Assembly (NCBI RefSeq): GCF_040581485.1
Contig: NC_090130.1
Location: 15,813,656-15,877,655 of the forward strand
DNA length: 64,000 nucleotides
Direction of reading: 5' to 3'
DNA from: Linepithema humile
Taxonomy: Eukaryota; Arthropoda; Insecta; Hymenoptera; Formicidae
The translations under genes were made by a program, and so were the position numbers. Shown here one piece after another: positions 1 through 10,848 of this stretch. A model generated the notes under the pieces. That model was not told where the DNA came from and made no database searches. It saw only the letters and a program-made list of their open reading frames with translations. How positions within the stretch are numbered: the stretch's first letter is position 1; every line of letters starts with the position of its first letter.

Positions 1-13
1 GCAACTAAGAAAA

Positions 14-170
14 TTGGAGATATTTCCATCGTATAAAATAATAATTCTTGATGCAAAACGGAAATGTTATCCAGAATATATTAATATAACAGAGAGTTCG
101 GCATCAAATAATTTACAAAAATTATTGGATCATACTGCAACGAGACTGATCAAATTAATATATCGTACCT
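14..170 (+). pseudogene. Transib-like transposase fragment, N-terminal part
   Basis: The reading frame contains CYPEYINITE followed by LQKLLDHTATRLIK. This matches the segment just before the first catalytic aspartate in the Transib copy at 51.7 kb, which reads LQAILNITATRLLS. The similarity stops near 170 and the frame then runs into low-complexity sequence, so only a fragment is present. It may belong to the same copy as the piece at 4286-4867, pushed apart by later insertions. I infer the family from similarity within the window and from remembered RAG1/Transib features. Confidence 0.5.
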
Positions 171-624
171 CTGCAAGAAGAATGACACAAGTCAAAATTT
201 TTCGAATTTTGTTTTTTTTTGTGGATTGTGTCCTAAATACATCGGCCTTTAGCAAAAATGTTACAAAAGTTGTGTTCAAATACTTTCTGCGTAAATTTGC
301 TAATGTCGTTATGGCCAACTGACATAATGTTTTATAATAAATCAAAAATAGTCACATTTCAGTTGTTTTCCAGCTGATGAGTGACGTTACAATTTTTTCA
401 GGAAAAGTGATATATTTTGAGTTGTCTCGTTTTTCGTGTTATATCTTGTATTATTTATAACTTCAATTGGAATAGAAAATTTCATATTTAGGTCATATTT
501 AGGTTTGAAAGGTATGAAAGTGGGTAGGTATGAAAGTGTTCCTGTATTAAGTATGTAAATTAATTACATTTATTTTAAATGATAATTTGAGTTGTGACAA
601 TTTTTCTGTTATTTTATATCTATT
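171..624. other. no recognisable gene
   Basis: A+T-rich sequence. The only notable item is AATGACACAAGTCAAAAT at 181, which recurs with one mismatch in the same orientation at 4141. Confidence 0.5.
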
Positions 625-2880
625 TTGGTTTTAGTTGAAGTAGAATTATCTTGCGCTGCAAAAATCTTGCGCTTGGTCATGGCAGATGTAAAAAATAAAA
701 CAAGTAACGAGGTATCAGAATACAGTGAGCCTGTTGTGGATGTTCTAACTAATATAGAAAACACCGAAATTAGTGGATCAAATAAAAACATATCTATGAG
801 TGTAGGATGCGGTGCAGTTTAGACTTTCAAATAGCGCGCGAGATAGCGTTAGGCAGGATCCGTAAAGACAATACGCGCAGCGGCGCATGCATAATAAACA
901 AAAAGCGAGCGGACCACACAAGTCGGTGCGAGACGACGACGAGCGAAGTAACGACGTAACGACGTGATACCTTTTTGTGTTTTCCTTTTTTTTGCAAGTC
1001 ATCTTTTTCTTTTATTGTATCCCCGGTATTTAAAATACATAACCATCATAACTATCGTAAATCTGGTCAGATTATTACATTCTGTAAATCCTGAACCTTA
1101 CATGAGTATAGTCGATATAGTGCAAGAAAACAACGAATCTCTTGTAGATCATAAAATTGAAATTGGAAACACCGAAAACGAATTTAAACCCGTTGAAGAG
1201 CCTCCCGTTAAAATATGTAGTAAGAAGAAAAAGGTTAGAGTAGCGGAAAGGAAAAAAGAGACGACAAAGCGGCTCAGAAATATGGAAAAGGAATATGTAT
1301 CTGCGTTAAAATATGGAAAAGTAATTAGAGCAAAAGAAATGCGGTGGCCATGTACAAACCAATGTGCAAAACTTGTTACAACAAATTTTCAAACGATCAG
1401 AGAAGAAACATTTTTGATAACTATTGGAAGCTCGGCAATTTAAACGACAACACGCATTTATTGTTGAGATTATGGAAAGCATAGAACCGACATACAGATA
1501 CACGCGAAAGAAAATGGAAGAAAATTGAATAATGCATTCTACTTTCAGTTAGAAGGAAAAAGAGTAAGAGTTTGCAAATTATTTTTTAAAAACACACTAG
1601 GATTTAATGATAGACATATTAGAACTGTTTTGGAGAATAAAGAAAATGATTTTCTTCAATCAGACAGAAGAGGAAAACATAAGAAACATTGTAGTAAAAT
1701 CACAAATTAAAGAATCAGTACGGTAACACATTAACCTTATATCCCGTATAGAGAGCCACTACATACGTGCTAAAACTTCTAGAGAATACATACAGAAGGA
1801 GATAAAAGTCTGGTTGACTTATACAGAGATTATCAGAAAGCACAAGCCGACAAACAAGAACCATGTGCGAATCTTGTGATGTACTCGCGTATTTTTAATA
1901 AATTTAATATTTTCTTTTTTTCTCCTAAAAAAGATTTATGCAACTTGTGCGAATCTTATAAAAATGCACCAAATAATGAAGACTTAAAGAAAAAGTACGA
2001 CATCAGCAGGAAAAGTTATTAAGTCGTCAATCTAAAGAAGTAGATAAAAAACATGTTGACAAGAATTTTATTTTGGCATCGTTCGATCTTCAAACTGTCA
2101 TGCCTTGCCCTAAGAAAAATTTATTGATTTTTTATTATAAATCTAAAATAAATTGTTACAACTTTACAATTTGCGAAATTGGCAGTGAAAATATAGATTG
2201 TTTCTTCTGGCATGAAGGTGAAAGCAATCTCAGCTCAAACAAAATAAGCTCATGTTTATTGAAATATTTGGCTACTTCCATTGATGATCACAACTTAGAA
2301 TTTACGTTTTACTCAGATAATTGCTGTGGACAAAATAAAAATCATTTTATTATTGCAATGTTCTTATACGCTGTAAGAACATTTAAGATAAAAACAATAA
2401 ACCACAAATTCTTAATCTGTGGCCACGTTCAGAATGAGGGTGATGCTGTACATTCAGTTATCGAGAAACAGATAAAGAAATCCTTCAAAAGTGGCTCAAT
2501 TGTTATTCCTCAGCAGTATGTCACTATAATACGAACAGCCAAAAACGCGGTTCTCCATACCAAGTAAACAAGATGGCTCATTTAGATTTTACGGACTTGA
2601 AGCATTTGAGCCGAAAGATGGGTGCCAATTATGCTACAGATGTCTACGGTAACTCTATAAAACTGACTGAGATTAAAGTGCTCAAGTTCGAAAAGTCTAA
2701 ATCATTTTCATTTCTTTTTAAATCTGTCATACAAAGATTCAGAATTTGGAGAAACTGAGATCCAAAAGAGAAAAATCAATATTGACAATATTGTCCTGCA
2801 GCAAGCCTATTCAGAAAAATTATCCATAAACGAGAAAAAGAAAGTCGATTGTTTAAAATTAATTCACTCAAACCACTATT
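625..2880 (+). pseudogene. decayed DUF7869-type transposon protein
   Basis: Several overlapping frames together resemble a family of long uncharacterised arthropod proteins, often annotated with DUF7869 and probably transposon-derived. A Lys/Arg-rich segment lies at 1200-1300. It is followed by a Cys-containing stretch (WPCTNQCAKL), then a block with FKNTLGFNDRHIRTVLE and DRRGKHKKH, then FDLQTVMPCPK near 2085. The hallmark YSDNCCGQNKN near 2320 leads into GHVQNEGDAVHSVIE. A C-terminal tail reaches about 2880. The pieces sit in at least three frames with stops between them, so the gene is dead. The GC-richer stretch at 820-965 may be its old promoter or 5' UTR. No catalytic function is claimed. 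Confidence 0.6.
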
Positions 2881-3033
2881 TCACCAAGTTACATCGATAT
2901 TTTCAAATTACTGTTTTCTTAACCTTCTTTGTTCTAGTATATATCATATTTTCGTTACAAATAAGTTAATAATAAGTTTAATGAGCATAAGTTTAATAAG
3001 CATACATTTTTTATTAATGTTGCAATATAAATT

Positions 3034-4046
3034 TGTAACGGTGCTTATTTTTACGCCTCATGGGCGATGCGTAACGAGGTGGAATTTTTTTTCGACGTAG
3101 GTAGCAAAGCGGATTCTTACGATGCGGAATAACTCGTCGGTTCGCCAGAATTCGTTCGTGTGGTTTTCGGGAGACTCCAAATTAACAAAAGCCAATTAAA
3201 CGAAATAAATATTTATTCAAGAAAACATTTGAAGATTATATAATAAAGAAAACATACAGAAAGTGACAATGGGTACATGAGTATCTTCCTATCGGTTAAT
3301 CTATCTAATATCTCAACGGTGTAAACGGGTACGGATATAAATGTGAACGAATGGACAAAAATCGGAAATTATCGGATAACAAGTGAACTGCGTAAATCAA
3401 TAAACGTGTTGCGCCTTTGGCCGAAATTAAATAACTAAATCTAATTAATCTTAAGCTAATTTGGTCGGTTAAAAAATAAGGCAATGAACAAAGATAACGT
3501 ATGAGTATAATTAGTCCTAAGTCGGTCGGTTCGTACGAAGTAAAAATATTAAAAAATAAGCGATACCGCGTATATCCGAGCCTGATGAGTCGTCGACGGT
3601 TGCCGGTGCGCTGCGTCCGAAGACGGAGAGAATCTTCTCTCTTACGAGGGATATAGGAAGTCGAACGCTGGGAACACCCGACCGAGGCAGAGAACGCCCT
3701 GCCCCTAGAACGACGAGGTATAGGAAGTCGAACGCCGGGAACACCCGACCGAAGCAGAGAACGCCCTGCTCCTAGAACGACGGGGTATAGGATGGGAGCG
3801 AGTACGACCGGAGCTTCAGAGTGCGCCCTGAGGCTTGTCCGAGTCGTACTCGGGGGAATGGTGCTGGTCTGCTCCGCGAGCCGGCTTTTATACCAGTCGC
3901 GCTACCCCCACTTGGGGTGCTACCTTACCCGGCAGCTACCCCTTCTCGAGCTACTACCCTCGAGTTGGGGGATCGGAATGCGGCCCGCAATGGGGGGTGT
4001 TTACGCGGAGCCCGATCGGTGCTTAGTAACAGCGCGTGCTGTTACA
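3034..4046 (+). mobile_element. solo LTR, family A copy 1
   Basis: It begins TGTAACGGTGC and ends GTGCTGTTACA, the TG...CA pattern of an LTR. A perfect 4-bp target duplication, AATT, flanks it at 3030-3033 and 4047-4050. A second copy with its own 4-bp duplication lies at 35364-36457. No internal retroelement sequence adjoins it, so it is a solo LTR left by LTR-LTR recombination. A minisatellite of about 70 bp (two units here, four in the other copy) occupies 3650-3790. A 4-bp duplication suits Ty3/gypsy-type integration, but the superfamily cannot be fixed without internal sequence. Confidence 0.85.
3650..3790 (+). repeat. tandem repeat of about 70 bp inside solo LTR, two units
   Basis: Two consecutive units contain GGAAGTCGAACGC, GGGAACACCCGACC and AGAGAACGCCCTGC. 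Copy 2 of this LTR has four units at 35930-36195, so the array varies in length within the family. Confidence 0.8.
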
Positions 4047-4285
4047 AATTGAATAAAAGTCTAATAAAACGCAAAACAATAAATTATTTCACTATTTTTA
4101 AAAATATAAATAAAAAAATGAATAAATTAAAAACAGGAAAAATGACACAAATCAAAATAGGGTTAGTTTTTAGGGGTCCAACATCATAACAAAATTAATG
4201 TCTACATTACTTCTACTAAATTTTAAACAAGCCAATTTGTGATTGACATTAAGTTAATTAATGTTTAATACTGTAATTTTAAAGC

Positions 4286-4867
4286 ATGAAATTTTCTTTT
4301 CTCTTTCCTAAACATTTTCATGTTTTTGACTTGTGTCTTCTCGCGAAGATACAATATAAGGAAAATATCGCTGACATTAATTGTAATAAACTAACGTTGC
4401 TTACAAAATGGAGTTATGATGGATCATCAGGACACAGCAAATATAAACAACGTTTCACACAAGACGGAGAAATATCCGATAAATACATGTTTATAACATC
4501 AATGATGCTTTTACGCCACATTTCTACTTATGATAAGAGTGTTATCATTTGAAACAATAGTCGATCTTCTTTAACGAGGTATTGCAAAGCTATAAAATTT
4601 GAGTGCACTAAATAAACTATGGAAAAGATAAAAAATGAAAAGCAACCGATGGATATGGAAATTGCTCAACTACGTGTAACGGAAATACACAAATTAGAAA
4701 CCACATTCAAAGTGAAACATGAAATACTATTTACAATAATAGATGATTAGATAGCTCAAGCTGTAACGGACACACCTTCTTCATCTTCGTGCTTTATTTG
4801 CGGTTCTAAACCATCTGAAATGAATCATCTAATAGATATCAGGCAGAAATCTAACAAAAAGAAAGCT
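4286..4867 (+). pseudogene. Transib-like transposase relic, 5' segment of a split copy
   Basis: The translation carries LLTKWSYDGSSGHSKYKQRF, matching CKWGFDGASNQSTYKQKF in the copy at 51.7 kb. In RAG1-type recombinases the corresponding position is the first catalytic aspartate (a DG motif). Further on are TRYCKAIKFE and a CFICGSKPSEMN zinc-binding-like motif, as in the other copy. Stops and frame changes show that it is dead. The copy is interrupted at 4868 by the Penelope-like element and resumes at 6911. Confidence 0.65.
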
Positions 4868-4868
4868 G

Positions 4869-6410
4869 AGCGATTTACGCTCACATTTAAATAAATGGAA
4901 AAATAATCAATTTATTAGCAAAGAAATTTATAATTATTTAATGTCAAGTGAAGGCATCCTACCACGCGCCTACAGGCTTCTTAAAATCCATAAAAAAGGC
5001 ATTCCGCTTAGAATTATTGTCTCCAGTATCAACAGCCCATTATACAATCTGGGTTGTTATTTGCACGAGATTCTTAGTAATAGCATTCCTAAGCCTAATA
5101 GTTTTGTTGAGGACAGCTTTCATCTAGTGAGAGAGATGAGCAGCATAAGTATGAGACAAGATTATGATCTGGTCTCACTTGATGTTGTTTCACTTTTCAC
5201 TAATATACCTATAGAAATGGCTCTGTCCAGTATAAGTAGGAGATGGAATTTTATTGACAATAAAACAAAACTTTCATTGGATGAGTTTATCATAGCTATT
5301 AAATTTGTTCTAGATTCTACATTTTTTAAATTCCAAAATAAAGTATATAAGCAAACTTTTGGTAGCCCTATGGGTTCTCCTCTGTCTCCTATTATTGCCA
5401 ACATTACTCTTACGGATATAGAAGAAAGGGTATTGAAAACATTAGTTTTGAAACCGCTTTTTTTTTATAGATATGTGGATGACATAGTGTTAGCGGCTCA
5501 TAACAGTGTTATCAATAAAATAATAGAAGTTTTCAATTCGTTTCATAATAGAATTAAATTCACGTGTGAAAGAGCTAATAATGGACATTTGAGTTTTTTG
5601 GACGTCGAATTAATTGTGGAGGGGGACAACATTATTACTAAATGGTATCATAAACAAACTTTTTCCGGAAGGTACTTAAATTTTTACTCACAACACCATA
5701 TTTCTCATAAGAGAGGAGTTATTTTTGGAATGGTGGATAGAGTTATAAGACTGTCTCATCCACGTTTTCATCAAGAAGATTTTAATCACATTATCAACAT
5801 TTTATTGAATAATAATTACTCTCTTCCATTCATTTTTCGTGTTGTTGAAGAAAGATTAAAATTCTATTCATTTGGGAACAAAAAAAGACAAAGCGCAGAG
5901 GGTGGTAGTTCGGAAGATCGAAGAAATAAGTTTTTTATCATCCCATACGTCAAAGGCATATCAGAAAAATTCACGTCTATGGCTAATAAGCATGGGTTTA
6001 GGATGTCATATTCAAGGGAATTTGATTTGAGATGTTTTATAAAGAGACATAAGGACAATCTAGGAAAAATGTTACATAGTGGCGTGGTGTATAAAATTGC
6101 TTGTGCAGATTGCGAGGCAACATACATAGGCCAGACGAAGAGAAGGTTGGAGACTAGGATCAAAGAGCATAAAAACGACATTAAAAAAAGCACTTCTCCT
6201 TCAGTTATCTCACAACATCGGTTAGAATTAAATCACCAAATGAATTGGGAAGGAGTTAGCATAGTTGATAATGAAAAATCATACTTCAGAAGACTAACTT
6301 CTGAAATGATAAATATTAAAAGACAGTCACACGGATTAAATAAACAAAGTGACACTGATTTGCTCTCTGATTCGTATGTTCCGATCCTCAACTTATTGCC
6401 TACTTTATAG
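4869..6410 (+). CDS. Penelope-like RT with C-terminal GIY-YIG endonuclease, N-terminally truncated
   Basis: The frame is open without stops from the truncation point to the terminator. The first internal ATG of the long ORF is at 4941 (489 codons). RT motifs are visible in order: LLKIHKKGIPLRIIVSS near the start, SLDVVSLFTNIP (motif A), FGSPMGSPLSPIIANI (motif B) and YRYVDDIVLA (the YxDD catalytic box, about residues 177-186 from the ATG). The C-terminal domain has VVYKIACADCEATYIGQT followed by LETRIKEHK, the GIY-YIG endonuclease signature of Penelope-like elements. The protein would copy element RNA and nick the target. The N-terminal part of RT is missing, so the copy is probably not autonomous although the remaining frame is intact, which implies a fairly recent insertion. 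Confidence 0.9.
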   Translation, partial: SDLRSHLNKWKNNQFISKEIYNYLMSSEGILPRAYRLLKIHKKGIPLRIIVSSINSPLYNLGCYLHEILSNSIPKPNSFVEDSFHLVREMSSISMRQDYDLVSLDVVSLFTNIPIEMALSSISRRWNFIDNKTKLSLDEFIIAIKFVLDSTFFKFQNKVYKQTFGSPMGSPLSPIIANITLTDIEERVLKTLVLKPLFFYRYVDDIVLAAHNSVINKIIEVFNSFHNRIKFTCERANNGHLSFLDVELIVEGDNIITKWYHKQTFSGRYLNFYSQHHISHKRGVIFGMVDRVIRLSHPRFHQEDFNHIINILLNNNYSLPFIFRVVEERLKFYSFGNKKRQSAEGGSSEDRRNKFFIIPYVKGISEKFTSMANKHGFRMSYSREFDLRCFIKRHKDNLGKMLHSGVVYKIACADCEATYIGQTKRRLETRIKEHKNDIKKSTSPSVISQHRLELNHQMNWEGVSIVDNEKSYFRRLTSEMINIKRQSHGLNKQSDTDLLSDSYVPILNLLPTL

Positions 6411-6784
6411 AGGTAGAAAAATAATAATTTTCTCCTTGCCGGCTGTATATTTGGTTACTCCTTCTCCTTGTGTTCCCCCCTCCCTTATATCCTTTTTGCC
6501 TAAACGCTTTCTGGGTTTCACATTTCAACTCACAGTTGAGAACATGGTGATTTTCGATCAACACCTCAATAAGTAATTCTCGCAATCACATACGTGATCA
6601 CTTCATAAAAGTTTTTATTAATAATGACGAATTAAATTTACTGTCTTCTAAGAAACAGGTATGTGATAGAAAAATAATTTTATTAGTTATTTATCTTATT
6701 AGTTAAAAAAAAAATTTTTTATTATCTTGATCTCAATCATATTAAAAAATTACTAAGATATATAATTGTTCAGTTTGTAAGGGT

Positions 6785-6825
6785 AATACTGATGATGGCT
6801 GAAAGATCAGCCGAAACGTATGCTG
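6785..6825 (+). ncRNA. hammerhead-ribozyme-like motif of the Penelope-like element
   Basis: CTGATGA at 6789-6795 is followed by a stem GGCTG/CAGCC (6797-6801 and 6808-6812, 6-nt loop) and then GAAA at 6813-6816. This is the hammerhead core order: CUGAUGA, stem II, GAAA. Penelope-like elements are known to carry such ribozymes. I cannot confirm stems I and III or the cleavage triplet by eye, so catalytic activity is unproven. Confidence 0.55.
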
Positions 6826-6910
6826 CTTAATTAAAACATTGGTTTCAATAAAAAGTATCAAGAATTACAATCTTCTTTGGCTTGAGATTTTCCTGCTATT
6901 CCATCGTTTT

Positions 6911-7095
6911 AAAAAGAAAGCTCTTCAATTGGGGATGTCATCTTTACATGCATAAATAAAGTTTTTGGAGTGTATACTACATATCTTATAATTTTTCGTT
7001 CAAGAAGTAGACAACTACTTCGGAAACGCGCGTTCAAAGAGAAGAAACAAAGAAAAAAATGCAAGAGGAACTTTATAACAAACTTGGACTATATA
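6911..7095 (+). pseudogene. Transib-like transposase relic, 3' segment of the split copy
   Basis: Immediately after the 12-bp duplication the frame reads LQLGMSSLHA then IKFLECILHI, and later KKKMQEELYNKLG. These match FGISSLHAKIRCMEFLLHVSYN and KKKIQEDFKRELG in the copy at 52.4 kb. Internal stops and frame changes are present. Similarity fades by about 7095, so the C-terminal third is missing or too decayed to see. Confidence 0.6.
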
Positions 7096-8495
7096 ATGAA
7101 ATATAAAAAATATATAGAGATGTTTTATTTCTTCTAATATATATGTTGACAAATGTGTGCAATTAAAACTATTAGTCGTCAAGAAAGCTCGATCTTTGAA
7201 AGTTAACGAATTATATAATTTTTCCGTGATTCACGTATATGGCACCATTGTGCGGCGTGAATGTAGTAATTTTCTGTTCCCTTTAAGGTGTTTTACTAAC
7301 ATGAATTCCCCTTGCCTTTCATGATTTTTTCTAGATTTTTTGCAAAAGATGTTCAAAGACATTTCCATTTTCTCGAATACATAACGTAATTCTCTGCTGA
7401 AAAATATCTGACAGTTTGTAATAATAATATTGAAAGATGTAGGACATTTAAGTGTGCGCTGTTGCGCTGCCGTTTGTGGTCAATTAGCACAGGATTAAAA
7501 TTCGAGATTTGCCTTGCAGGTTCAGGGGGGTTGAGCCGAGATGTACAGTAATTGTAGTCCGTTGTGAAATTAATAAACACATTTTATTTCCACTTATTCG
7601 TTTCGTACACTTTTCTCCCGGTTACTTTACGAATCCCCGACGTGACATATACTCGACGAGATTGACAGACATTAGTCTGTCCACTCACTGCACTTTTCAT
7701 GCAGTGATCATTTATACTGGTCAGTATTTTGGCAGTAGGGCAAGTTTAGCAATAGGCCTACTTAGTGACAAAATGCTGATCAGCATTATTCTACTTTGGG
7801 CGTGGGACGCTCTAATTCGCGCGTACAAATGCGCGAATTTTGGAGCCAGTGCGTGCGTCAGCGCCCTGCTTAGTTATATTAATTGCCGAATACGCATAAA
7901 GTATTGGCAATTTTATTTAGCAATTTTATTTCGAAAGACTTACAAAATTGAGATTTATTATTAACAATTATTAACAATCGTGTGGTCTTTTCGACACACA
8001 ACATTTGATGTGGCATTATTAATCGCTGTCCTTTATCGACTTGAATACAAATATTTTTGACAAAAGTAACATGTTCAGTAGTATCCCTGTTCATTACACG
8101 CCGAGTAGTCACTAAATTACGACAGAAATAAAACGTTCAATTCAACGATCTGTTTTACATATCCACCATTATACATACATATGTATGTATGTATTTATTT
8201 TGAAAAGTTAATATCGAAGATATTGTATTTTTTTTCCTTTTTTCGTTTTATCAAAACATTTTTAAAAAAATATTTTTTTTCTTTTTTGTAGTTTATTTAT
8301 CTTATTAAGTTTTGATTTAATTTAGAAAATTATTTTGAAATACTAATTTTGTATTTTTCAATAAAAACTTTGGGAATAATTATGGTTGAATATATTCCCT
8401 TGTTGCTTATTTTCGGTGAATGTCATAGAAATTTCCGTTAAGCTGTTACAATTTACCAAGCTTGATATAATATAGTTTAAATAGACAACATCCGA
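7096..8495. other. no recognisable gene
   Basis: A+T-rich sequence with a slightly GC-richer patch at 7780-7870. An open frame of 151 codons at 7509-7964 has no recognisable motif and unremarkable composition, so I do not call it. A short ATACATAC/TATGTATG run lies near 8170. Confidence 0.4.
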
Positions 8496-8713
8496 ATTAT
8501 ACAGTTATTCGAAACATTGAACTAAGAGCACGTGACGGTCACTTGAAACATAAAAGATCAAATAAAGTCTATGATGAAAATGATGCACGTGTCTTAACAG
8601 CTATTCACCTTAATCCTCATATTAATAGTCGACAAATGGAAAGATAAATAGGAATACCCAGGACAACAATCCTGAGAATTAAAAAAAAAAGTCAAGTATC
8701 ATCCACATACATA

Positions 8714-9425
8714 CATGGTACGTTCGAAAAGTATCGGGACTGATTTTTTTTAGCTAAGGGGAAGGGGCGCAAAGTGGTCTCCATGGGCAGGGATGTTGGT
8801 GGGAGATTTCAGGTATACGACGCGACCCGGCTTACTTGCCTCTTGAATCTTTGCAGAGTGTGGATCGCTCCTAGTGTGAACAGTTGTTTTGTAGTGTCGT
8901 CAGCAATCAAGATGCAACGCACGATTGAACAGCGGTATGCTGCGATCAAGTTTTGCGTGAAACTGAAAAAATCCGCTGTTGAGACTCTTGTCATGATCCG
9001 TGAAGCCTACGAGGTGCCATGTCAAAAACACGAGTTTTCGAGTGGCGCGTTGCTCGTCCTCGACGTCCTCCCTTCCTTCTTTAAACTTTTTGTGCCACCC
9101 GAAAGCTCGAAGTTTTTGACATAACATCCTCCCCATAGGCTTCACGGATCATGGCAAGAGTCTCAGCATCGGATTTTTTCAGTTTTACGCAAAACTTGAT
9201 CGCATACCTGTTCAATCGTGTGTTGCATCTTGATTCCTGACGACACAACAAAACAACTGCTCACTCCGGGCGCGATCCACACTCTGCAAAGGCTCAGAGG
9301 CAACTGAGTCGGGTCGCGTCGTATAGCTAAAATCCTCCACTAACGTCCCTGCCCATGGAGACCACTCTGCACCTCTTCCTCTTGGCTAGAAAAAATCAGT
9401 GCCGATACTTTTCGGACGTACCTTG
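8714..9425. mobile_element. mariner-derived foldback built from two 5' ends
   Basis: A TA dinucleotide flanks both ends (8712-8713, 9426-9427). The termini are inverted repeats of about 30 bp containing GGTACGT and CGAAAAGTATCGG. The inverted similarity continues about 300 bp inward on each side. Both arms encode the start of a mariner transposase (MQRTIEQRYAAIKFCVKLKK on the plus strand from 8911, and the corresponding minus-strand frame). The centre, 9010-9140, carries minus-strand WHKKFKEGREDVEDEQRATR. No DDE domain is left, so it is non-autonomous and formed by joining two 5' halves head to head. Confidence 0.8.
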
Positions 9426-9863
9426 TACATTAATGCAAGCTCTTACTCCAAACAATATGAAATTACATGTGCAGTTTTGTCAATGGAAAAAAGAAATGAT
9501 AGGAAATGATCCAGCTTTTTTTTATGATGTTATGTTTTCTGATAAATCAACATTTAAATGTACTTAAGAACTAAACAGGCATAATTGTCATTACTGGTCA
9601 GACATTTATCCTCGTTGGTATAGACAAATAAATGCTCAACATCGCTGGAGTATAAACGTTTGGTGTGGCATTATCAATGGTTACCCAATATGTCCATATT
9701 TTTTTGGAAAATATTAACAGGGAAAATTTTTGGAGTTTCTAAGAGATAAACTTCCAATTTTGTTTGAAGATGTTGATTTACATACAAAGCAAAGAATGTG
9801 TATTCAGCAGGGGCGGGACCACACTATGCACGGATTGTGAAGGAAATTATTGAAGGCACTCTA

Positions 9864-10586
9864 AGGGGGTATTCTACTGTGCGACTTCAAAAAAATAGAA
9901 CTTTTTCATTTTTTTAATGTTTAAGGTCTTAAACGTGAGTTCCTATGAGATTTTGTCGAAATACATAAAGATAACGGAAATGCAGGTATTTGTAGGTTGC
10001 GCCGTTCAGGTATATTATAATATATCTGTACTTCAAACTTTAAACTCGTTTTTCTCGAAACTCGTTTTTTGAATCAGTTGACACAATTTCTTAAAAAGTA
10101 CTTAATCGATCGGCTTACTCTATTTTGTATATATAAAATACATGTTTGTTTACTCTCGGAACCAGAATTATTATATATCTTTAAACTAACTATTTTTTTT
10201 ATAGCTGTCAAAGTTTAAATTTTTTGTGAAAAATTGATATGTTTTTTAAAACTGCGCTAATTTAACAATTTGCTATATTTTTTTTTATTCTGAATTAGAC
10301 CATAGCCACATTTATAATAATTAAGAATCTTGTTTATTTTTTTATTTCAGACAAGTAAGAACGCTGTAATCATGTTAACCAGCGATATGTGTTTTTTTTA
10401 TGACCTCTTTAAAATCGTAAAATACATAAAAACTTATTAATATTTAATTTCACAAAAATTTATTTACATTTTGTAAATATAAATAAATATGTGTGTAAAA
10501 TTTTAAAATAATATGTCTAATAATTTTCCTAACAAAAATTTCCAAAAATAAACCATTTTTTCGCGCTTTATAATAAAATACCCCCT
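9864..10586. mobile_element. TA-flanked MITE
   Basis: The termini AGGGGGTATTCTA and TAAAATACCCCCT are inverted and flanked by TA at 9862-9863 and 10587-10588. The interior is A+T-rich and non-coding. Leaving out the element plus one TA reconnects the Tc1/mariner reading frame on both sides (EGT on the left to EDKL on the right), which confirms the boundaries. Length and TA duplication fit a Tc1/mariner-type MITE. Confidence 0.8.
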
Positions 10587-10848
10587 TAGAAGATAAATTG
10601 GACAAGGACCCGTACTATAGCCCCTGCGATCACCAGATTTGACTTTGCTTGACTTTTATTTGTGGCGGTATTTAAAGAATGTTGTCTATGAGCAGAAACC
10701 AACTAGAGAAGACATGATCGAAAGAATTCGAGCAGCTTGTAAAAACATACCATGGGATGTGTTATTACAAACTATCAGACATTTCCAGCAGAGAATTGCG
10801 TTACGTATTCCAGGAAATGGAAATGTTTTTGAACATATTCTGCAATAG

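Larger units (their letters stand above)
4868..6910 (+). mobile_element. 5'-truncated Penelope-like retroelement with 12-bp target duplication
   Basis: The unit is bounded by the direct repeat AAAAAGAAAGCT at 4856-4867 and 6911-6922. On both sides the Transib-like reading continues (about SNKKKA on the left; LQLGMSSLHA on the right), which supports a clean insertion. The left end starts abruptly inside the RT domain, as expected for 5' truncation during target-primed reverse transcription. The right part, 6411-6910, is non-coding and holds a hammerhead-like motif. Together these define one insertion of about 2.0 kb. Confidence 0.8.
8500..10848 (+). pseudogene. Tc1/mariner-superfamily transposase, broken by two nested elements
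   Basis: The pieces follow the usual order. A helix-turn-helix part before 8700 includes VYDENDARVL, LNPHINSRQME and IGIPRTTILRI. A DDE part at 9425-9840 includes QFCQWKKE and VMFSDKSTFKC, then WSINVWCGIINGYP and RMCIQQGRDHTMHG, where the expected D of QQDGAPAH is replaced. The C-terminal part at 10639-10848 has LDFYLWRYLKNVVYEQKPTRED and ends FEHILQ. An inverted element at 8714-9425 and a MITE at 9864-10586 interrupt it, both flanked by TA. Extra stops outside the insertions show independent decay. Confidence 0.8.
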
